From positions 1 to 5,413 of the forward strand of contig WNEB01000125.1 in assembly GCA_009914575.1 (NCBI GenBank): a DNA stretch of 5,413 bases, given 5' to 3'. The DNA comes from Burkholderia gladioli. GTDB lineage: Bacteria; Pseudomonadota; Gammaproteobacteria; Burkholderiales; Burkholderiaceae. The translations under genes and the position numbers were made by a program. The notes below the pieces were generated by a model, which saw only the letters and a list, made by a program, of their open reading frames with translations, did no database searches and was not told the DNA's origin. Numbering within the stretch: the stretch's first letter is position 1; each line of letters opens with the position of its first letter. This document shows, piece after piece, positions 1 through 5,413 of this stretch.

Positions 1-117
1 GCAAGGCTTTGCCTGGCCCGAGCCCTCAAGCGTGCTCGTAGATTTCTCCGCATCAAGGGTTCGCTGCGCCGGGCTTCGCCCGCCCTTGACCCGGAAAAAT
101 CCACCCACTCGAAATTC
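1..117. other. Unassigned 5' region with palindromic segment, no gene recognised
   Basis: This stretch precedes the conserved part of the lyase gene. Frame 1 is open from the window edge into the lyase but contains no ATG, GTG or TTG before base 136. The conceptual peptide (many Arg, Ala and Leu) does not resemble the N-terminus of the lyase family, which usually has only a few residues before the YLFVPG strand. The DNA is rich in short inverted repeats: AGGC-TTT-GCCT at 4-14, and TCAAGGG (53-59) pairing with CCCTTGA (83-89) around an inner GGGC-TTC-GCCC (71-81). I read it as non-coding or foreign DNA lying against the lyase gene. It might be the edge of a mobile element or an upstream regulatory region, but I could not identify it. 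Confidence 0.4.
53..89. repeat. Nested inverted repeat (two-level hairpin)
   Basis: The outer arms TCAAGGG (53-59) and CCCTTGA (83-89) are perfectly complementary over 7 bp. Between them lies an inner stem GGGC-TTC-GCCC (71-81). No T-tract follows on either strand, so a classical intrinsic terminator is not supported. It could be a structured intergenic repeat or part of a mobile-element end. Confidence 0.4.
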
Positions 118-135
118 AAGAGAGGCTATCTTTTC

Positions 136-957
136 GTGCCGGGTAACCGGCCCGAGCGCTTCGAGAAAGCGCTCGGCAGCGGCGCCGATGCCGTCATCGT
201 CGATCTCGAGGATGCGGTCGCGCCGACCGACAAGCTTGCCGCGCGCGAAGCGATTGCGCAGTGGGTGTCGCGCAGGCACCCGGTGCTGGTTCGCATCAAC
301 GCGCGCACCACGCCCTGGTTCGAAGCGGACGCCGCGCTGGGTGCGCTGGACGGCGGCGTCGCCGGCATTGTCGTTCCGAAGGCGGAGAGCGCCGAGGACG
401 TGTGCTCGACGGTCGCGATCGCGCGCCGGCGCATCCCGGTCTATCCGCTGATCGAAAGCGCGCTCGGCATGTGGAACGCCCTGGAGATTGCGAAGGCGCC
501 TTGCGTCAAGCGGCTGATGTTCGGAACGCTCGACTTCATCGCGGATATGGGCATGACGGACGATGGCGCGCCATTGAATCACCATCGCGCTAACCTCGCG
601 CTGATTTCCCGCGTCGCCGGCATCGAGTCGCCTGTCGACGGCGTCACGCCGGATATTCAGGATGGCGAACGTATCGAACGCGAGGCGCGCAACGGCAGGC
701 AATTCGGCTTCGGCGCGAAGCTCTGCATCCATCCCCGGCAACTCGAGTTCGTGCATCGCTGTTTCCGCCCGAGCGAGGATGACGTGCGGTTGGCGAAGCG
801 CGTCGTGGCGGCCATTCAGGAATCGAATGGCGGCGTGGTCACGCTCGACGGCAATATGGTCGACCGGCCGGTGCTGTTGCGCGCCACGCAGATCGTCGGG
901 CAGGCCGAATCGCTCGGCCGCGGCCAGAACGGAGCGCGGGCGGACGATGCGACGTGA
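136..957 (+). CDS. HpcH/HpaI aldolase / citrate lyase beta-subunit family protein (CoA ester lyase), 5' end uncertain
   Basis: The protein belongs to the CitE-like TIM-barrel family, Mg-dependent lyases that cleave or form C-C bonds in 3-hydroxyacyl-CoA esters such as malyl-, citramalyl- or citryl-CoA. Numbering from the GTG at 136: PGNRPERF at 3-9, VDLEDAV at 22-28, VRIN with Arg53, VPKAES at 80-85, PLIES with the expected metal ligand Glu107, FGTLDF with the second metal ligand Asp133, and the KLCIHP motif at 195-200. The barrel is complete to the C-terminus. The start is the problem: the conserved first strand RGYLF is encoded in frame at 121-135, yet there is no start codon before GTG 136. 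GAGAGG at 120-125 could serve that GTG as a ribosome binding site with 10-base spacing, but the protein would then lack part of its first strand. The gene may start outside the window or be 5'-truncated. It overlaps the ETF-QO gene, suggesting co-expression. The substrate cannot be read from the sequence. Confidence 0.75.
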   Translation: MPGNRPERFEKALGSGADAVIVDLEDAVAPTDKLAAREAIAQWVSRRHPVLVRINARTTPWFEADAALGALDGGVAGIVVPKAESAEDVCSTVAIARRRIPVYPLIESALGMWNALEIAKAPCVKRLMFGTLDFIADMGMTDDGAPLNHHRANLALISRVAGIESPVDGVTPDIQDGERIEREARNGRQFGFGAKLCIHPRQLEFVHRCFRPSEDDVRLAKRVVAAIQESNGGVVTLDGNMVDRPVLLRATQIVGQAESLGRGQNGARADDAT

Positions 958-2617
958 TTGGCTGGACACGCACGGCCCTCGCGAGTCGATGGAATACGAC
1001 GTCGTGATCGTCGGCGGCGGCCCGGCCGGCCTGTCGGCGGCGATCCGCCTCAAGCAGCGCGCGGCAGAACACGGCGGCGAGATCAACGTCTGCGTGCTCG
1101 AGAAGGGTTCGGAGATCGGCGCGCACATCCTGTCGGGCGCCGTGATGGACCCGCGCGCAATCGGCGAGCTGTTTCCCGACTGGAAGGAGAAAGGCGCGCC
1201 GCTGAACGTCGAGGTGGCCGAAGACCGCTTCCTGTTCCTCAGCGAAACCGGCGCGAAATCGGTGCCGAACTGGGCGCTGCCCGATAACTTCAAGAATCAC
1301 GGCAACTACGTCATCAGCCTCGGCAACGTGACGCGCTGGCTCGGTCAACAGGCCGAAGCGCTCGGCGTCGAGATCTTCCCGGGTTTCCCGGCCGCCGAAA
1401 TCCTCTATCACGAGGACGGCTCGGTGAAGGGCGTGGCCACTGGCAACCTCGGCATCGGCAAGGACGGCGAGCCAACCGAGAACTTCCAGCTCGGCATGGA
1501 ACTGCACGCCAAGTACACGCTGTTCGCCGAAGGCTGCCGCGGCAACCTGGGCCGCCAGCTGATCGACAAGTTTCAACTGAACGCGAACGCCGATCCGCAG
1601 GCCTACGGGATCGGCATCAAGGAGCTGTGGGAAATCGATCCGGCCAAGCACAAGCCGGGCCTCGTGATCCACACGGCCGGCTGGCCGCTCGCCTCCGACA
1701 CGTACGGCGGCTCGTTCCTGTATCACCTCGACAACAACCAGGTGGTGGTCGGTTTCGTGGTGGGCCTCGGCTATTCGAACCCGTATCTGTCGCCGTTCGA
1801 GGAATTCCAGCGCTACAAGACGCGCCCCGAGATCCGCAAGTTTCTCGAAGGCGGCAAGCGCGTGTCGTACGGCGCGCGCGCCATCACCGCGGGCGGGCTG
1901 GTGTCGCTGCCGAAGACGGTGTTCCCGGGCGGCGCGCTGGTCGGCGACGACGCCGGCTTCCTGAACGCCTCGCGCATCAAGGGCAGCCACGCTGCGATCA
2001 AGACCGGCATGCTGGCCGCCGATGCCGCGTTCGATGCGGTGCAGGCCGGTCGCGAGCGCGACGAGCTGACGGCCTACCCGGACGCGTTCAAGCAGTCGTG
2101 GCTGTACACGGAGCTGTACAAGGCGCGCAACTTCAAGCAGTGGATGGCAAAGGGCCTGTATCTGGGCACGCTGATGGTGGGCATCGAGCAGAAGCTGCTG
2201 GGCGGCAACGTGCCGTGGACGCTGCATCACCAGCACGCCGACCACGAGATGCTGAAGCCGGCCTCGCAGTGCACGCCGATTCCATATCCGAAGCCGGACG
2301 GCAAGCTGACGTTCGACCGGCTCTCGTCGGTGTTCATCTCGAACACGAACCACGAGGAGAACCAGCCGGCGCACCTGACGCTGAAGGATCCGAGCGTGCC
2401 GGTGAACGTGAATCTGCACACCTATGCCGGCCCGGAAGCGCGCTTCTGCCCGGCGGCGGTGTACGAGTTCCAGAAGAACGACGACGGCAGCGACCGCCTG
2501 GTGATCAACGCGCAGAACTGCGTCCACTGCAAGACCTGCGACATCAAGGATCCGACGCAGAACATCGTGTGGGTCACGCCGGAAGGCGGCGGCGGGCCGA
2601 ACTATCCGAACATGTAA
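947..2617 (+). CDS. Electron transfer flavoprotein-ubiquinone oxidoreductase (ETF-QO)
   Basis: This membrane-associated flavoprotein takes electrons from reduced ETF, which is loaded by acyl-CoA and other dehydrogenases, and passes them to ubiquinone. From ATG 947 the product is 556 residues, the usual family length. Visible features are the FAD-binding Rossmann motif VIVGGGPAG at 20-28, the following Glu-containing segment VLEKGSEIGAHILSGAV, and a C-terminal ferredoxin-like domain with four cysteines for the 4Fe-4S cluster: Cys501 (FCPAAVYE) and Cys525, Cys528 and Cys531 (CVHCKTC). I chose ATG 947 because the peptide before Met15 (THGPRESMEYD) resembles the start of Burkholderia homologues and because GGAG lies at 931-934. 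ATG 989 would also keep the FAD motif. The start overlaps the lyase stop by 11 bases, consistent with translational coupling. The reading frame is intact. Gene names such as etfD or fixC-like vary, so none is assigned. Confidence 0.95.
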   Translation: MRRDWLDTHGPRESMEYDVVIVGGGPAGLSAAIRLKQRAAEHGGEINVCVLEKGSEIGAHILSGAVMDPRAIGELFPDWKEKGAPLNVEVAEDRFLFLSETGAKSVPNWALPDNFKNHGNYVISLGNVTRWLGQQAEALGVEIFPGFPAAEILYHEDGSVKGVATGNLGIGKDGEPTENFQLGMELHAKYTLFAEGCRGNLGRQLIDKFQLNANADPQAYGIGIKELWEIDPAKHKPGLVIHTAGWPLASDTYGGSFLYHLDNNQVVVGFVVGLGYSNPYLSPFEEFQRYKTRPEIRKFLEGGKRVSYGARAITAGGLVSLPKTVFPGGALVGDDAGFLNASRIKGSHAAIKTGMLAADAAFDAVQAGRERDELTAYPDAFKQSWLYTELYKARNFKQWMAKGLYLGTLMVGIEQKLLGGNVPWTLHHQHADHEMLKPASQCTPIPYPKPDGKLTFDRLSSVFISNTNHEENQPAHLTLKDPSVPVNVNLHTYAGPEARFCPAAVYEFQKNDDGSDRLVINAQNCVHCKTCDIKDPTQNIVWVTPEGGGGPNYPNM

Positions 2618-2647
2618 GCACTGTCGGCGTTGCCGATGCCGGAAACG

Positions 2648-2685
2648 AAACGGGCCTCGCGAATCGAATCGCGAGGCCCGTTTTT
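2648..2685 (+). terminator. Rho-independent terminator after ETF-QO
   Basis: A 15-bp perfect stem (2648-2662 paired with 2669-2683) with a 6-base loop ends in TTTTT (2681-2685), 30 bases after the ETF-QO stop. This is a textbook intrinsic terminator for the + strand. On the - strand only a short, interrupted T-rich stretch follows, so it may also act weakly on the converging aroC transcript. Confidence 0.9.
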
Positions 2686-2715
2686 CATAGCGTGGCCGCC
2701 CGGCGGATTAAATCG

Positions 2716-2734
2716 GCCTAAGGCCGCCTAAGGC
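2716..2734. repeat. Short direct repeat GCCTAAGGC x2
   Basis: GCCTAAGGC occurs at 2716-2724 and again at 2726-2734, one base apart, just after the aroC stop on its strand. Each copy is nearly self-complementary (GCCT-A-AGGC), so small hairpins are possible. Function is unknown and it may be chance or slippage. Confidence 0.4.
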
Positions 2735-2737
2735 GAA

Positions 2738-3838
2738 TTACGGCGCTTCGGGCGCGATCTTCGGCGTGGCCGTGTGAACGTCGCCGCATTGCGCGCGATG
2801 ACGCAGCGCGTGATCGATCAGCACCAGCGCCAGCATCGATTCGGCGATCGGCGTGGCGCGGATGCCGACGCACGGATCGTGGCGGCCGCAGGTCTTGACG
2901 ACCGACTCCTCGCCCGCCTTCGTGATCGAACGGCGCGGCGTCCGGATGCTCGAAGTCGGCTTGATGGCGATCGACACCGTCAGATCCTGGCCCATCGAAA
3001 TGCCGCCCAGAATGCCGCCCGCGTGATTGCCGACAAAGCCCTGCGGAGTCATTTCGTCGCCGTGCTCGGAGCCGCGCTGCGCGATGCTCGCGAAACCGGC
3101 GCCGATCTCGACACCCTTCACGGCGTTGATCGCCATCATCGCGTGGGCGATATCGGCGTCGAGGCGATCGTAGAGCGGCTCGCCCCAGCCGACCGGCACG
3201 CCCGACGCCACCACGTTGATGCGCGCGCCGATCGAATCGCCGTCCTTGCGCAGCGCGTCCATGTAATCCTCGAGTTGCGGGACGATCTCGGCGTTCGGCG
3301 CGAAGAACGGGTTCTCGCGCACGTGCGACCAGTCGACGAACGGCACGTCGATCGCACCGAGCGCGCTCATGTAGCCGCGCACCTCGATGCCGAAGCGCTC
3401 GCGCAGCCACTTCTTGGCCACCGCGCCCGCGCCGACGATCGGCGCCGTCAGGCGCGCCGACGAACGACCGCCGCCGCGGTCATCGCGGATGCCGTATTTC
3501 TGCCAGTAGGTGTAATCGGCGTGGCCGGGACGGAAGGTTTCGACGATGTTGCCGTAATCCTTGCTGCGCTGATCGGTATTGCGGATCAGCAGCCCGATCG
3601 GCGTGCCTGTGGTGCGCCCCTCGAAGATGCCCGAGAGGATTTCGACGGAATCGGGTTCCTGGCGCTGCGTGACGTGGCGCGACGTGCCGGGCTTGCGGCG
3701 GTCGAGTTCGAGCTGGATATCGGCTTCGGTCAGTTCCATTCCCGGCGGGCACCCGTCGATCACGCAGCCGATCACGGGGCCGTGCGATTCGCCGAAGGTC
3801 GTGACAGTGAAGAGCTTACCGAGAGTATTGCCGGACAT
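2738..3838 (-). CDS. aroC: Chorismate synthase
   Basis: This cytoplasmic enzyme catalyses the last step of the shikimate pathway, the reduced-FMN-dependent 1,4-elimination of phosphate from 5-enolpyruvylshikimate-3-phosphate to give chorismate, precursor of aromatic amino acids, folate and ubiquinone. The 366-residue length fits the bacterial family (about 360). Signatures in order: FGESHG with His19, [10 protein letters not shown] at 24-33, RPGHAD with the second conserved His106, GGGRSSAR at 122-129, [11 protein letters not shown], and [16 protein letters not shown] from Gly318. The start [20 protein letters not shown] is standard. One oddity is Asp120 in RDDRGGGR, where most bacterial homologues I know have Tyr (RDYRGGGR); Cys317 before GRHDP, where I recall Phe in relatives, is a milder one. 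The gene is flanked by its own likely promoter and converges on the ETF-QO terminator, so it appears monocistronic. The reading frame is intact. Confidence 0.97.
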   Translation of the reverse strand: MSGNTLGKLFTVTTFGESHGPVIGCVIDGCPPGMELTEADIQLELDRRKPGTSRHVTQRQEPDSVEILSGIFEGRTTGTPIGLLIRNTDQRSKDYGNIVETFRPGHADYTYWQKYGIRDDRGGGRSSARLTAPIVGAGAVAKKWLRERFGIEVRGYMSALGAIDVPFVDWSHVRENPFFAPNAEIVPQLEDYMDALRKDGDSIGARINVVASGVPVGWGEPLYDRLDADIAHAMMAINAVKGVEIGAGFASIAQRGSEHGDEMTPQGFVGNHAGGILGGISMGQDLTVSIAIKPTSSIRTPRRSITKAGEESVVKTCGRHDPCVGIRATPIAESMLALVLIDHALRHRAQCGDVHTATPKIAPEAP

Positions 3839-3873
3839 GGGAGCCGTTCCAGGAGAAAGTCGGGGAAGCCGCT

Positions 3874-3882
3874 ATTATGCCA
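3874..3882 (-). promoter_or_regulatory. Putative extended -10 promoter of aroC
   Basis: Read on the - strand, the sequence is TGGCATAAT: a TGn extension followed by CATAAT, one mismatch from the sigma-70 -10 consensus. It stands out in GC-rich surroundings and lies 35 bases upstream of the aroC ATG, which would give a 5' leader of roughly 30 bases. No convincing -35 hexamer sits at 16-18 bases, consistent with an extended -10 promoter. Confidence 0.5.
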
Positions 3883-3899
3883 GCCGCCCCGGCTATCGA

Positions 3900-3930
3900 G
3901 GCAGCGGGGCCTCGTCGAGGCCCCGCTGCC
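3900..3930 (-). terminator. Perfect 15-bp inverted repeat between the MFS-acyltransferase remnant and aroC
   Basis: Arms 3900-3914 and 3916-3930 are perfectly complementary around one central base; in RNA the innermost pairs would open to form the loop. The hairpin begins 47 bases after the acyltransferase stop and lies directly upstream of the aroC promoter, where a terminator would be expected. No T-run follows on either strand, so termination would have to be of a T-poor type or the stem may instead protect a 3' end. Confidence 0.5.
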
Positions 3931-3977
3931 GCCGTCTCGCGCACCTGCTGCCATCGGCTTTTCTCTTTATTCGCGCC

Positions 3978-5138
3978 CTATTTCCGCAAGCCGCGCAGTT
4001 CGGTCACCACCTTCTGCAGCACGTCCGGCAAAGCCGCCGAGGCCGCGATCGGCTCGCCGACCGCCAGCGTCAGGCGGCTCATCGCGCCCTTCTGCACCGG
4101 GCGCGGCCAGCGCGCATCGCTGTGCCGCGAGAACCAGCTGCCCCACAGCCCGCGCAGCGCCATCGGCACCACCGGCACGTCGGCGCGGCGCAGGATCTCG
4201 GTCACGCCGTGGCGGAACGTGTTGCCCTCGCCGGTACGCGTGAGCTTGCCTTCCGGGAAGATGCAAACCAGATCGCCGTCCTTGAGCGCCGCCTCGCAGG
4301 CCGCGTAGGCGCGCTCCAGCATCTCCGGGTTCTCGTGGCGCGGCGCGATCGGAATCGCCTTGGCGTGACGGAACGCCCAGCTCGCGAGCGGCGTGCGGAA
4401 GATCCGGTAATCCATCACGAAGCGGATCGGGCGCGGGCTGGCGGCGGCGATCACCAGCGCATCCACGTAGCTAACGTGGTTGCAGACCAGCACTGCCGCC
4501 GAGTCCTCGGGAATCCGCTCGGCATGCACCAGGCGGATCCGGTAGAACGTGTGCACCAGCACCCAGGCCACGAAGCGCAGCAGGAATTCCGGCACCAGCG
4601 AGTAGATGTAGGTGGCCACCACCACGTTCAGCAGCGCCGTGACGAGGAACAGCCCCGGAATGCCGACGCCCGCATGCGTGAGGCCCATCGCCATCAGCGC
4701 CGACGCCACCATGAACAGCGAATTCAGGATGTTGTTGGCGGCGATGATCCGCGCGCGGTGGGTCGGCGCGCTGCGGCTCTGGATCAGCGCGTAGAGCGGC
4801 ACGCTGTAGAAGCCGCCGAACATCGCGAGCAGGAACAGGTCGGCGCAGCACGCGCCAGTGCGCCGGCTGCGCGAGGAATTCGCCGACGTTCAGCAGGTGC
4901 GTCTGCGCGGGCAGCGCGTGGCTCGCGAAGTACAGGTCGATCGCGAACACGCTGATGCCGATCGAGCCGAGCGGCACCAGGCCGATCTCGACGCGGTTGC
5001 GCGACAGCCTCTCGCACAGCATCGAGCCGAGGCCGATCCCGATCGAGAAGGTGGCCAGCAGCACCGTCACCACGTCGGGGTTGGCCGACATCACGTCCTT
5101 GGCGAAGCCGAAGAACGAGGTCAGGAACGTCGTGATCT
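3978..5138 (-). pseudogene. Major-facilitator transporter fused to PlsC-type acyltransferase, 5'-truncated and frameshifted
   Basis: Two adjacent reading frames form one former protein. The upstream piece (5138 to about 4847) reads ITTFLTSFFGFAKDVM and continues with hydrophobic segments typical of the second half of an MFS transporter. At about 4846 one extra base (CGGCGCAGC where CGGCGAGC would keep frame) shifts into the frame that continues as LFLLAMFGGFYSVPLYALIQSR and runs to the stop at 3978-3980. After the last membrane helices comes an acyltransferase domain with the NHVSYVD motif (His and Asp of HX4D, near 4461-4481) and FPEGKLTRTG (near 4230-4259). In E. coli the separate proteins LplT and Aas flip and reacylate lysophospholipids; a fused MFS-PlsC protein probably does a related inner-membrane job. 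The transporter's first half is absent: the coding sequence stops where the IS3-family end begins at 5139. About 387 codons remain, so both lesions make a working full-length protein very unlikely. Confidence 0.85.
4836..4858 (-). other. Site of frameshift in the MFS-acyltransferase gene
   Basis: Removing the C at about 4846 restores one continuous frame reading HWRVLADLFLLAMFGG across the junction. With the base present, the upstream frame becomes an Arg/Pro-rich out-of-phase peptide (RVLRRPVPARD). The exact inserted base is approximate within CGGCGCAGC. It could be a real mutation or a sequencing error. Confidence 0.75.
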
Positions 5139-5210
5139 TGCCCCTGATTTACGGACACCTATCTAAGCGACATTGGCCAGCTCGTACTGCTCTGGGCTGA
5201 GGTAGCCCAG
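5139..5210 (-). mobile_element. End fragment of an IS3-family insertion sequence
   Basis: The terminus starts at 5139 with TGCCCCTGATTTACGGACAC, a TG-starting inverted-repeat type usual for IS3-family elements. Just inside it, on the - strand, lies the C-terminal tail of the OrfB transposase, LGYLSPEQYELANVA, with stop at 5163-5165. The RPxxxLGYLSP-like end of DDE transposases of this family is recognised from memory. The element begins exactly where the MFS coding sequence stops making sense, so it is inserted in that gene. Its other side is cut after about 72 bases by the IS5-family element. The rest of the IS3 element is presumably beyond the window. Confidence 0.8.
5163..5210 (-). pseudogene. 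C-terminal tail of IS3-family transposase OrfB, interrupted
   Basis: Only the last 15 residues plus the stop codon remain (LGYLSPEQYELANVA). Upstream codons on this strand enter the IS5-family terminus and no longer look like a transposase. The catalytic DDE domain is not in this window. The neighbouring codon for Pro (5211-5213) could belong to either element. Confidence 0.7.
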
Positions 5211-5413
5211 GGGGCGTTGTTGCATAAATCGAGCGAGATCCGTTGACGTTTACGCGCAACGGTCGCGGGGCCAGCCTCATATCAAGTCAGATTCCAGAGT
5301 AACTGCCTAATTTTTGACAAGAAAATGCGCAAGGACATACACAAGAAAGGTGAGCCGAAGGCACGCTACCGTGTCAGGAATTGGGCGGCCTATAATGAAG
5401 GCCTGATCAACCG
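5211..5413 (+). mobile_element. IS5-family insertion sequence, left end, continues past the window
   Basis: The left terminus reads GGGGCGTTGTTGCATAAATC; the GTTGTTGCATAAA core is characteristic of IS5-family (IS903-like) ends. It is followed by a leader of about 100 bases and the start of a transposase at 5325. The first base of the element is approximate (5211-5213), because the right end and the target duplication are not in view. The element has inserted inside the IS3-family transposase gene, making a nested insertion, and is therefore the younger event. Confidence 0.82.
5325..5413 (+). CDS. IS5-family transposase, N-terminal part (runs off the window)
   Basis: The first 29 codons are present, beginning MRKDIHKKGEPKARYRVRN and continuing through WAAYNEGLIN, a familiar N-terminus of IS5-family (IS903 group) DDE transposases. 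The start ATG follows a weak purine-rich stretch (AAGAAA) instead of a strong ribosome binding site, as is common for transposases kept at low expression. The catalytic residues lie outside the window, so activity cannot be judged. Confidence 0.85.
   Translation, partial: MRKDIHKKGEPKARYRVRNWAAYNEGLIN

Noticed and set aside
32..451. 139-codon open frame on the + strand at the left end
   Set aside because: Overlaps the lyase out of frame, is Arg/Ser-rich and shows no motif; a shadow frame.
662..946. N-terminal extension of ETF-QO from 662
   Set aside because: These 95 extra codons lie out of frame inside the lyase gene and look like shadow sequence; the family length is matched from ATG 947.
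839..2527. 562-codon open frame on the - strand opposite ETF-QO
   Set aside because: Arg/Ala/Val/His-rich composition with no recognisable motif; a typical antisense shadow of a GC-rich gene. ETF-QO on the other strand has clear FAD and Fe-S motifs.
2774..4243. 489-codon open frame on the + strand across aroC and the acyltransferase
   Set aside because: Spans two genes and their intergenic region, is Arg/Ala-rich and lacks family features. It is the antisense shadow of aroC and the acyltransferase remnant.
3978..4823. Stand-alone acyltransferase gene as the original state
   Set aside because: The Met at 4823 lies within a hydrophobic transporter segment and removing one base near 4846 joins it to further MFS sequence, so it is the 3' part of a broken fusion gene.
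3579..4955. 458-codon open frame on the + strand
   Set aside because: Crosses the aroC promoter, the inverted repeat and the transporter-acyltransferase remnant, with low-complexity Arg/His composition; an antisense shadow.
5314..5319. TTGACA as a -35 box before the IS5 transposase
   Set aside because: It lies only five bases before the transposase ATG, so a promoter using it would start inside the coding sequence; no matching -10 was seen.

Overview
The window looks like chromosomal DNA of a high-GC betaproteobacterium of the Burkholderia / Paraburkholderia group. The coding sequences favour G/C at third positions. The ETF-ubiquinone oxidoreductase and chorismate synthase proteins read like Burkholderia orthologues (recognised from memory, no search run). 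Two different insertion-sequence ends at the right edge suggest an IS-rich genome undergoing some gene decay.

Left part, + strand: bases 1 to about 117 are unassigned DNA with a palindromic segment and no supported gene. A CoA-ester lyase of the HpcH/HpaI aldolase / citrate lyase beta-subunit family (136-957) follows; its normal start codon seems to be missing. It overlaps by 11 bases the gene for electron transfer flavoprotein-ubiquinone oxidoreductase (947-2617), suggesting one transcription unit for organic-acid / acyl-CoA catabolism feeding electrons into the quinone pool. A strong intrinsic terminator (2648-2685) closes this unit.

Middle part, - strand: aroC, chorismate synthase (3838 down to 2738), converges on the ETF-QO gene. 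It probably has its own promoter (extended -10 at 3874-3882), just downstream of a perfect 15-bp inverted repeat (3900-3930) that may end transcription arriving from the gene upstream.

Right part, - strand: the remains of a gene that encoded a major-facilitator transporter fused to a PlsC-type acyltransferase, an arrangement resembling the LplT/Aas lysophospholipid flippase and reacylation pair. It carries two separate lesions: a one-base insertion near 4846, and loss of the 5' part where an IS3-family element begins at about 5139. That IS3 element is itself cut by an IS5-family element starting at about 5211, whose transposase gene begins at 5325 and runs off the window. The most interesting content is therefore this nested IS-in-IS arrangement on top of a frameshifted transporter-acyltransferase gene. 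I see no novel defence system, CRISPR array, tRNA or rRNA.
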